This document shows, piece by piece, positions 36,392 to 46,777 of a DNA stretch of 64,000 bases; positions within the stretch are counted from its first letter, which is position 1; each line of letters opens with the position of its first letter. The notes under the pieces were generated by a model. It had not been told where the DNA came from. It saw only the letters and a program-made list of their open reading frames with translations, and searched no databases. Both the position numbers and the translations under genes were made by a program. Source of the DNA: Fulvia fulva (Eukaryota; Ascomycota; Dothideomycetes; Mycosphaerellales; Mycosphaerellaceae); the NCBI RefSeq assembly GCF_020509005.1, contig NC_063015.1, positions 4,526,001-4,590,000 on the forward strand, written 5' to 3'.

Positions 36392-39300
36392 GTTTGTTCT
36401 ACCTTACTACCTAGATCGCGGATCTAGGTAAGGGACGCGTAATAATAGGAATAGATAGAACCGTAGAACTCGAGAACGCGTAGAGCCGTATTAGAACATA
36501 GAACACGGTAAGGCGTATAGCGCGTAGATACCTAGAGAACGTAACGCGGCGATACTATTAGTAGGTAGTCGCGCGCTCGTAGACAGTCAGGATATAGGCA
36601 CCGTTACGCCTCCCCCGAACCTAGACAATATGACTTTATAAATAGCGAACGGCGGCATACTACCGCTACCTAAGCCTAAGGGCAAAAGTAAGTAGCGTAT
36701 ATCTCTTTTCCCCGACCTCTCCTCTTTTCCTTAGAGTTAGATATAGGACGACAACCGGCGGGTTATAGTAGACACCGGTGTCGCGCTATAATAAGAGATT
36801 GATAAAGCTTACTAGAAGGCCTTCGAGCGAGAAGAAGGTAGTAAGATTGACTTTATAGAACTGTTCGAGTTCAAGCTCGAAGAGAACCTAGGCGGCGACC
36901 TAGACGAGGTATATCTATTACTCGACGAGGCAGAACATATTCTCGTATCCGAATACTAGAATGTCACCCTAGACAACCTTACGACCCTTATATCCTAACA
37001 CCCGAAGACCACCTACGACTTCGTGCTATAAGTAGTTAATACGGTAATTACTAAGGGTAGACAACTCGATATAATAGAGCGAGCTAACGACCTCTAGAAT
37101 ACCTAGTACACTACGCTATATACCGAATACGACCGCATCTACAAGATACTACGAAGTGAAGAGCTTGTTATATAGAAAATGGTAGCAGATCTTAAGAGTA
37201 AGAAGGATTACGACCTAGCTAAGTTATAAGAGCTAGGGAAGAAATATAAGGAAGCTAACAACCTATATAAGTAGTTTAGCGAGATCTACGAGAAGGAGAA
37301 GAAGAAGGCACAAGATGCTAAGGCGAAGAACTAGGCCCTATAACAAGAAGTCGATAACCTAAAGGCTCGGCTTAAGGTAGGAGACACTATATAGAACGGA
37401 GGTAGGGGCCGCTTAGGCCGCCGACCCTCTCGTTTCCGCCTACGCGAGACCTTACTCGAGTAGCTATTACGTAGGTATCGCGAAGCTACTAGTAGAGGGG
37501 GCGGTAGCGGTAGTAGTGATAACGATAACGATAGAGACGACGATGACCGTAGCGATAATAGCCGAGGACGTAATAACGACCGTCCGCGACTAGGACCTAA
37601 TAATAGTCGTGACTCGAGAATGCGTAATACCCGTACCTAGACACTACTAGTTGACCTTCTAGAACGTCTCTTTACTATTGACCGTACCCTTACTCGCGGT
37701 ATAGAGATCGGTAAGGGTGTACCCGACCCTAAGTACTTTAAGAACGATAACGACCCTAATTTCGATAGCTAGTATAGCAGTGTTCTCCTAAAGCTAACTA
37801 TAGTAACCTTCCGTACTAAGGTAGATAGTCTACGCTTCGTAAATAGGTAGATACAAGGTGATCCTTAGCGAAGCATTAAGCCGAGGATCCCTATGCCTAG
37901 ACAGTAGTCCTTTAACGAGTTTAAGACTAGAGAAGAGTTATTAGACTAGATAACACGCTAATATAGTATACGTAATAAGGGAACTAAGGCTATAGTTAAC
38001 ATTACTACCTATAAGTAAGAACAAGGCGAAACCTTTATAGCCTTCTATACCCGCTACTCGAAGTTACGCGCCTAGATATTATAGACCGATAAGACCGAGC
38101 TTATACTATTCCGTAACCGACTAAACCGTAAGTACTTTATTAAGACCTTCGGCGACCGCGAAGTCGACCGCCGCCTAGATAGTATATAAGACGTTATCGA
38201 GGAGTATACCGTACTAGACGAGAGTTTCTACGAGACAGATCGACTATACCCGTAGAAGGAGCGCCCCCGGGGTAATAGTAACTCGAACAGTAATAGCGGC
38301 TAGAATAACTAGAACAACGGTAACGTAGTTACTAGTACCGCTACCGGTATAGTAGGTACCTTAGTATAGCGCCCGCTATAGTACGCTAGTACTAAGAAGA
38401 AGGAGGATCTGCCGACACATCTATAGAACCTGCCTACGCTTAACCGTAAGTAGCGCGAAGACCTTAAGAAGTAGGGTAAGTACTACCGCTACCGTATAGG
38501 TTCTTACGTATCGACTAACCCTAAATACCTAATATATAGGTACGATAGCGACTATCGCCTACCGCGTCTACGTAATACTACGCCGAATCCGAACGCGAAC
38601 CTTAGTTCCCTAGCCGCCGATCCGCGGTAGGGAAATAGTACGACCGCTACCTAAGCGTAGTAGATAGCGGTTACCCGAACTTCCTAGGACAGAAAGAGCA
38701 TAAGATTAAGAGACACGGAACGTAAGAGACGGTAATAGACTATAGTAAGGAGCTTAAGATATTAGTATACGTACTAGATAAGTAATAGCTAGCTATATAC
38801 CCTTATATAGTGTTACCCGTAATAATATAATAGAGAAAGGCTCGAGACCTTATAGATTCTACTTCTACCTCTCTCTTTCTTAACTAGAAATTTATACGTA
38901 AATACACAATACCCCTAATCCCTTTGACGCAAAGCCGACGACTAATACTAGGAGATAGAACGGCTACTACGCGGCAGATTATATACGCGGCCCCTATAGA
39001 CGTAGTTATAGGCGATTATTACGAGCAAATGTTATACTACGTTACCGACCTCGAATACGACATCGTCTTTGGCCTACCGTAGCTTATAGCGCACAACCTA
39101 AACATCTTCTAGGAGATAGGCGAGGTGGCATTTAGGTCGGATTACTGCTTTGGTCACTGTCTATAGAATAAGACACCGATAACAGTATAATCCCTAAACT
39201 ACCGCGAGAAGAAGAAGTAGGCACTAGTACGGTACGGACTAGAGCCCTTCACTAGAGATGTAGCGAGCTTTATAGTAGGAGGGGCAGAGCTAAATGTCTT

Positions 39301-42300
39301 ATTATATGACCTAGAAGACATAGACGATAAAGAAGTGGACTACTAGGGCGTTTCTTAACGCGCGTAGGGGATATACGCGTACCGGCCTAGGGCTAAGTAC
39401 TTCTATATTATACCTACTAGGCGTAAGAGCGACGGCGGAGAGCTTAAGCTAAGTGTAATAGCTACTAATGATCTAGACCAATTCTTGAACAAGCAGTTTA
39501 ATCACAACCCGAAGAAGAAGTTACCGCTAATATACTACGATATTACGGACGCTTTCTTAGCTAAGGATTATAAAGGACTCCTACCTTACCGACTAGGCGT
39601 AGATCATGAGATTTATATTAAGCCTAATGGTCTATAAGAGCCACTATACCGCAAGCCCTACGGCCTAGCTAAGAAGGAGAACGAGGTAGTTAAGAAATGG
39701 CTAGACGAGTAAATATCTAAAGGGAAGGTGCGGAAAGTAGGGCAAAAGACGAACTAGTCTCCTACACTAGTACTAGTAGTACGTAAGCCTAGAGGTGGGC
39801 TACGTGTTTATATCGACTATAGAGGATTGAATGCGATCACTATTAAGAACCGGTATCCGATTCCCTTAATATAAGAGACGCTTAACCGTATATACGGCAA
39901 GAAGTACTTTATAAAGCTAGATATTGTAGTAGCCTTTAATAAGTTACGGATAGCTAAAGGGCACGAGTAGTTAATAGCGTTTACGACACGATACGGCATC
40001 TACGAGTGTCTAGTGTTGCCATTCGGCTTGTATAACGGACCAGTATCGTTCTAATTATATATTAACAAGGTCTTATAAGAACACCTAGACGACTTTGTGT
40101 CGGCCTACCTAGATGACGTACTTATCTTTAGTAACACCTTAGAGGAGTACATTGAATACGTACGGAAGGTTCTTACTAAGCTACGCGATATAGGACTTAT
40201 AGTAGACATCGACAAAAGCGAATTCTACTAATAGAAGGTGAAGTATCTTAGGCTAATTATAACCCCTAACGGTATCGAGATAGACCCCGAGAAACTCGAA
40301 TGTATTTAGACATAGGAAGCTCCTAAGAACCTAAAGGATATCTAGGCCTTCCTTAGATTTGCCAACTTCTATAGGCGATTTATCGAAGCATTTTCGCGTA
40401 TAGCTACTCCTCTTATAAACCTGACCAAGTCGGACGGACTAAGCAATCACAAGAACAGAAGGATTCAATAGTCACTAGATTGCTAACGAGCCTTTGACAA
40501 TTTAAAAGCTACGTTTAGCAAAGCCGGCATACTCGCACATTACGTACTAGGTAGGGAAACAGTAATAGAGACAGATTCTTTAGATTTTATAAACGCCGGC
40601 GTACTTTCGTAGTATAACGAGAATGGTGTGCTATATCCTATAGCCTTCTACTCGAAGAAGTTGAGTCTATAGGAGTGCAATTATGAAATCTATAATAAGG
40701 AACTATTAGCTATTATTAAGGCTTTTAAGGAATAGAGACCCGAGCTCGCCTACGAGGTAGATAATAAGGACTTATAGCCAGTCAAGATTTACACCGACTA
40801 TAAGAACCTAGAATACTTCATAACGACAAAGTAGCTAAATCGGCGACAAGCGCGTTAGGCTAAGTTCTTATTACAGTTCAACTTCAAGATAATATACCGT
40901 CTAGGACTTTAAGGTACAAAGCTAGACAGCCTAACGAGACGTAGCTAGGACCTTCCGTAGGGGGTAGACGACCCTCGGAACTAGTATTAGTATTAGACAT
41001 TGCTACCTCCTAAGCGATTCCTTAAGATCGCCTTACTATAGGCAATAGTAGAAGATGCGCCGGAAGAAGAGGAACTAGTACTACTAAACCCTAAAGCTGA
41101 AGAGTTTATGCCTATAGAACGAGATACGCCTACTAAATAACCGGCGACGCGTAAAAGTTAGCGGGAAGCCGAACTCGAGTATCGAATGTCGACGGCGTAC
41201 GTAACCGATAACGAGCTTAAGACCGCGATTAAGGACCTATAGAAAGACCGTACTCCTACACTACTATAGAGAGCGAAGATTTACCTAGTACACTATAAAG
41301 TAGATAGCGACCTACTATATATTCGAAACTAATACGACGGCTAGAGCTTATAGGTACTAAATAACTAAGCTTTATAGACTAGGATAATCAAGATAAACTA
41401 TAACGCTCTAGTAGTAGGCCATCTAGGACGAGCTCGTACTTATGAACTCGTAGTACGTGAATTCTACTAGCCTAGATTAGCGAGATCCGTACGTAGATAT
41501 ACCGCGAATTACCGTACCTACCGTATAACAAAATCTCTACACTCCTAGCTACTAGGATTACTACAGCCACTTCCTATTCTAGATCGGCCTTAGAAACACA
41601 TTATAGTCGACTTCGTTATCGGACTCCTAGATAGTACTCTTAACGGTATAGTCTATAACAATATTATGACCGTTACTAATAGGCTTACTAAGGAAGTCGA
41701 GCTGATCCCTATTAGCGCAATAACAGTATAGAATACGGCAAGGCTTTTCCTTAAACATATGTTCTGTCGGCGCGGGTTTCCTAACACTATTATATTAGAC
41801 CGTAGTAAGCAGTAGGTTACTACCTTCTAGAAGAAACTCTATAAGATGCTCCGTATAAATCGTAAGCTAAGTTCTTCGTATCACCTAGAAACTAATAGAC
41901 AGTCAGAACGTACTAACTAGGCGATAGAACAGTATCTCCGTATATTTACTAACGAGGCACAGGATGACTAGGCAGAATGGCTGTGCCTTACTTAGTTCGC
42001 GATTAATAATCACCTGTCTAAGACTACTAGTATGTCGCCGTTCTACGCCACCTTAGGATACAACCCTAAGTTTATAGAGCGAGTTGACCTGAACGCTAGA
42101 AAGGAGGGAGGACTAACTACTCTCTAGCGACTAGATACGCGATTAGTAGAAACCTTTATACGTCGAATTTACGAGCTTTATAAACACCTTTAAGAGAATA
42201 TACGAATGTTATAAGCTCTCTAAGTAGAGGTAGCAAACCGCTACCGAAGTATTCCTCTAGACTATAAGGTAGGTAATTAGGTATATCTTAGTACTAAGAA

Positions 42301-43230
42301 CATCCGTACGACTCGACTATCTAAGAAGCTAGACAGGAGATATACCGGCCCTTACTAGATCACGGAAGTTATGCCGGCTAGACTCTCTTATCGACTGAAA
42401 CTATTAGACGCTCTAGTAGGACTTAATAACTGCTTCTATACCTTACTACTATAACGAGCCGACTACCCCGATTTCCTACTACTTAAAGGGAAGTATCTAG
42501 CGCCGCTACTACCGATAACTATCGAACCTAACACTACCGAGGCTAATATAGTAGCCGATATAGTAGTAGTACCTACGTATATATACGAGGTAGAAAAGAT
42601 CCTTAATATATACACCCGTAAGCGGGTAGGCAAGGTGAAGAAGGGGCATAAGCGTAAAGTAGATATATAGTATAAGGTGAAATAGGCTAGATATCAGAAC
42701 GAGGAGGATAGTAAGACCTAGCAACCTATAGAGGACATACTTGAACACGTAGCCGCCGCTATTACAGACTTTCACTATAACCGGCCGGAGTTGTCTACGC
42801 CTATAGGCTTCGTAGCTCTATCTGACTAGTCCCTACTAGCTACTAAGATACTCGGGCTCAACTCGATTAGGGTTATTCCGAAAGACACCGTTACGAATAA
42901 GTCGCCTCGAGCCTTACCTCTAATAGAATCTGCTCCGTATATATTCGATACTCGAGTAGAGCCTATAGAGCCTATAATAATACCTAACTTTAGTCATAAG
43001 GATTATACGCGAGTACGAGCCGAAGATAGACTTAGATCTAGGGTAAGCTAGCTAACTAGGTAATATGTTTCTCGAAGGAAGCCGGTCGAGAATAGTCTTA
43101 ATAGAGCGAATGCGATGTTATCGGATGACGACAGGGCACTAGAGGATGATTCGGCGTTCGCGCGATTATAGAGCTCGACAGGCAAGTAGCCTTATAAGGT
43201 GAATAACGCTTAGAGGACTAAGGCGTATTT

Positions 43231-43245
43231 TAGGAGGGGGGGTAC
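43231..43245 (+). other. Polypurine tract of Gypsy-B2
   Basis: TAGGAGGGGGGGTAC immediately upstream of the 3' LTR; the same tract occurs in B1 and, on the other strand, in Gypsy-A. Confidence 0.85.
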
Positions 43246-43429
43246 TATTACGGGCAGCCCGCGACCCCTTACTATAGCTACGTCGGCCCGGCTGAACCGC
43301 GGACCTTCTATATCGGGTTAGCGCGGCTTAGCTCTACTTTATAACTTCGCCGCGCCTCGCGCTCCTCTTTCGTAGCTTCGTAGAACAATAACTATCTCAT
43401 TCGGACCCTATAGTACGCGCGCCCTTATA
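43246..43429 (+). repeat. Gypsy-B2 3' LTR
   Basis: 184 bp, identical to the 5' LTR except for two transitions (A/G in CGGCTRAACC and T/C in AGAAYAATAAC). It is followed by GTATA. Confidence 0.94.
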
Positions 43430-43818
43430 GTATAAGCGCCGTGCGTAGCTAAGTGATTATTACCTATAGAGACCGGTAAGGGAGCTAATCGTTAGTTTCT
43501 ATACTTTTTGCGTCCTCTATAAGTTGCTACTAGTTGTCTTAGGGGGGCTTCGCCTATAGGGCCGTAGGCGCCGTTAGTACCGTAGCCTAGGCTACTATTG
43601 CCTAGGAGTTGCCTAATGTAGCTAGGCACCTCCGCGGCGTTTAGAGCTGAAGAAATAGGGTGAGGAGAGCTTTAAGCTATCTAGATTAAATGAGGTAGAA
43701 CTCCCTTAGTCCTAGGGGTAGTGGCCTGCTTTATATATCGTTAGAATAGCCTTAATAAGAGCTTTCGAATGTGTCTTGTTTTGGCCTACTAACCTTAATA
43801 CTAGCGAGCTTTTTAGGT
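43430..43818 (-). mobile_element. LINE-3, 5' end segment
   Basis: The 5' end of LINE-3 beyond the Gypsy-B2 insertion, probably 5' UTR. It starts with the second GTATA copy (43,430-43,434) and ends where the 16-bp LINE-3 duplication begins at 43,819. No domain is recognised in it. Identity rests on the matching duplications on both sides. Confidence 0.8.
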
Positions 43819-46165
43819 ATAGTCGATATATATACGCTACTAGCCGTCTAGCTTAGGGATAAAGAGGACTAGGGATCCCTAGGGTAAGGACGAGACCTTA
43901 ATTAGTCCGCGATTAAGGAGTATCTAGATCTAGCGAGCCTATTCTCGAAGCTAACTAGGGTTTAGACGGTATACGGGCTAGTTAATAGGTCGAGCGTTAC
44001 TAGTAGGGATAGTATAGTCGAAAGCTCTCTTCCGTAGGAGTCTAGCCGGGAGCTAAGCTCTCTAGATCTCTAGGAAGAGATTAACTAACGTCTAGAAGAC
44101 CCGGTTACCTACCTACGGTAGCTAAAACTCGTCGTCTAGGTCTCCTACTATAGCTATAAGGCGTTCGAATACCTTATCTAAGCCGTGTTCCTCGAAGTTA
44201 ATATTAACTAGGGCATTATCGGGGAGTCGCCTAAGCGAGTAGAAGAACTAGGGTCCTTCGTATCGTATAGCGAAGTCTACTAAATATATAGAGTTGAACA
44301 TTTCTAGCTCGCCTTTATCGTCCTTTAGGTCGAATACCTTAGAGTACGACCTAATCGTATAGTACCGGCTACGCCGGTCCCGTAGTCTAGTAGAGCTAGA
44401 CTACTAGTTTACGTTAGGGTTGACTTCCTAGAACTACTTAAGGCCTAGGATAAGGTCAAATCCTTCTATATCGATAACTCTAGCGGGGACTATGTCCTAC
44501 TAGGTACTAATCTAATATAGTAGAAGGACATACTAAGTAGAAATGATCTCCTTACCGTTTAGGAGGACGATCCTTACTAGCGGTAAGTCCCTAAAAAGCG
44601 ATCGAGGGAGTTACTTCGATTTTCGGGCTAAGAGGTATACTTTAGAGGCTACGTAGTCTAGGGTAACCTTAGCCCGAACCTAATTAGGTCCTAGGCGGGC
44701 ATTAATAGTAAAGAGCCCTCCGCCTATTACTATTAGCCTCTCTATTATATAGTCGACCTCCTCTTTAGTCTCCGACTTAGGTTCTTTAGATAAAGATAAT
44801 ACTCTATCCTCTCCTACTTATATCTACTAAGCCTTACCCTTAGTAGCTAGGGTCGTCCTATCCTAGTAGGATTCTCTAGGTAGGGGTATAGAGGCGTCTA
44901 ATAATCCTAAGTACGTCTACCTCGATTAAGACGTCTTAGGCTCTATTTTTTAGCTTAGAGTAGTCGCGCGTAAAGTGGCCTATCTTACTATAGTTATAGT
45001 ATTTGTCTAAGCGCCCGGAGGGGCCTCTACGATTACCTCGCCCGCGTCTACGTCCGCCGCGCCCTCTACCGCGGCCTCTACCGCGCGCCGAGCTACCTAA
45101 GTCGCTCTAGAGAGCTATAAAAGCTTTAGTGTCCCCGTCTACGAACTTCTCGACGGCTAATATTATTACGGCTAGCTTCTAGTCTCTTCCGCGGCTAAAA
45201 TAGAGTCGCTAGTCGGCTATAATAGCCTACTAGAAGTAGACGCGGATATTTATATTAGTCGCTCGGAAGTTACGATTGTCTAGTTTAGCTAGTATATCGG
45301 GCTTTAGCCCGGCTAAAAACTTGCGTAGGTAGGTGAAATTATCTAGTAGGGGAGTTATACGGCTCCTAGTTAGCCTAAGCGACCTAATAAAGGTCCTAAT
45401 ACTCCTAGTTTAATAGGTAGTCTCCTACTTATACTAGATCTACTCCTAATAGTCTAGGTCGACTATAAAGTTAGAGATCTACGTAATTATATTATCGAAA
45501 TCGCCGTGCCTAAGATAAGGGGGCTTTAGGCGCGTTTCTTCGATAGCTTTAAACTATAACTAGTTAAAGTCGCTACCGACGAAGCTACTAACGAGCTCTA
45601 GTTTCTCTAGGTCGGAAAGGCGTCGTTTAATAATCTATTTCTTATTTAGGCTAATCTAGGCTCTAATAGACAATATCTAGTTAAGGTACTCGTCGTTCTA
45701 AGCGTTAGACTTTAGAATAGGGGGATCTCCTATCCTAGGCGCCTTGCCTCTACTAGCTAGCTCGTTATATAGGCCGAAGTTATCTTCGTCTAGGTAGTCC
45801 GCCCTATCTATCTCCGCGTCGCTATCGCGGTTAGGGCGGCGGTACGACCGAGTAGCTAGGGGTATAGCCTAAGTGGCCCTAAAGGTGTCGTTTAGGCTAG
45901 TAGGCTAAGCCGCGTAGTTGTTACCTAGGGCGCGACTATAGGCTAGGCCCTCTCCGACTAGATAAGTAGCGAAACCTTACTAATCCGGTAGGTAATAACC
46001 GCCTTAATTAGGGTGTTAGTTAGTGTCCTCTATGCTAAAGGTTTAAGTAGCCCGCCCCCTTCGTAGGAGCTAAGATAAGGTTAGTGAGGTTACCTCGCTT
46101 AGCTTTAGTACTAAGGTCCGACTAAGGCGTAAGTTAGAGACTTATAGCTTAGGAGATTTACTTAT
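43819..46165 (-). mobile_element. Gypsy-C, segment 3 (RT start, protease region, gag)
   Basis: Continues Gypsy-C upstream (minus strand) of LINE-3: the first residues read LDG..RIYIDYR across the insertion point. Upstream come the protease region (about 44,250-44,700), a CCHC-type knuckle near 44,965-45,010 now reading YYNYSKIGHFTRDY (all three Cys codons changed to Tyr), and gag to about 46,080. No 5' LTR or leader is recognisable before the sequence turns into non-RIP DNA at about 46,165, so the element is 5'-truncated. As the host of LINE-3 and the solo LTR it is one of the oldest layers. Confidence 0.87.
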
Positions 46166-46777
46166 AGGCTAATTCAACCTGATAGAAAGGCTGAAAGGAA
46201 GGGAAGCTACTAGATGTGAGAACCTTGGCGAGTGTGAATCTGAGATACAGAAAAGCTACCTGAGAAAGCTCTAAATACAAAGCTGAGCGCCAAGCCGGCG
46301 GTGTGTTCGGATAAGAACGTCACATATGAGCTTGTGATTGCACGACATGATGGTGTAGGGCATCTCCCCGCGCACTACGTCCTCTCTACCGCAGATAAGC
46401 TTGCAGTCGGTACTCGTAATGTCTTTTCCTCGGGAGCATCATACTTTTGCGCACGCGACACCCTAGCGCTGCCTATGCATCGCTAGTTTGGGAGCAGCTA
46501 CGCCTTTGCAATTGCTAACACGCGGTCTTTGCCTTCTCAACGTACAGCCACCAGGTCCAGATCGACCTCTCGAACCACTCCGACTACAAGAACCGCATTC
46601 CTGTTCTGCAACGTGGTCAAAGTACCCGACTAAGCGTCTGGGGTCTGTAGCAGCTGTTCGCTCACTTCGCTCTATCGCCGCGCTCATGCTCTATGCTGCA
46701 CCCTGTTCTATATAAGCACGTCTGGACATCATCGACCGGACTGGAAGCCAGAGGCCTTGCGCTCACAATCGTTCACT
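46166..46777. other. Intergenic stretch at the edge of the retrotransposon block
   Basis: Normal base composition returns within about 50 bases (CpA and TpG frequent). Several overlapping short open frames on both strands have no recognisable product. The 3' part probably holds the promoter of the NCS1 permease gene. Confidence 0.7.
46709..46716 (+). promoter_or_regulatory. Possible TATA box of the NCS1 permease gene
   Basis: TATATAAG lies 62 bp upstream of the chosen ATG at 46,778, a reasonable spacing for a fungal core promoter with a short 5' UTR. Positional inference only. Confidence 0.4.

Larger units (their letters stand above)
36208..43429 (+). mobile_element. Gypsy-B2, complete chromovirus-type LTR retrotransposon
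   Basis: A 7222-bp plus-strand element in the 5' part of LINE-3, with 184-bp LTRs (36,208-36,391; 43,246-43,429) and the 5-bp duplication GTATA (36,203-36,207; 43,430-43,434). Order: gag (36,460-38,700) with a knuckle near 38,470-38,540 whose Cys codons became Tyr, protease region 38,880-39,200, RT ([19 protein letters not shown] near 39,810; YLDD at 40,106-40,117), RNase H (about 40,640-40,860), integrase (zinc-binding part about 41,420-41,560, core 41,600-42,060), chromodomain (42,580-42,770), a tail of about 150 codons, and a polypurine tract (43,231-43,245). The two LTRs differ at two sites, both RIP-type transitions, so it is the youngest Gypsy here. Reading TAG as Gln keeps one frame nearly throughout RT-integrase, but as written it is not translatable. 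Confidence 0.95.
1..46165. repeat. RIP-mutated nested retrotransposon block
   Basis: The whole stretch is made of Gypsy, Copia and LINE elements inserted into one another; no intact gene is present and no open frame exceeds about 90 codons. CpA and TpG are nearly absent in most of it while TpA is abundant and CpG is kept: in the 60 bases 1801-1860 I count no CpA, no TpG, eight TpA and ten CpG. That is the mark of RIP acting on CpA, known only from fungi. Domains can still be followed because most stops are TAG at positions where the family has Gln or Trp, and Cys codons have become Tyr codons. The right edge at about 46,165 is abrupt. LINE-2, Copia and parts of Gypsy-B2 keep more CpA/TpG than Gypsy-A, C and D. 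Confidence 0.95.

Noticed and set aside
42509..42775. 88-codon minus-strand open frame
   Set aside because: It is the antisense of the chromodomain region of Gypsy-B2.
46463..46715. Overlapping open frames on both strands upstream of the permease
   Set aside because: Antiparallel pair with no motif; the region is more likely promoter.
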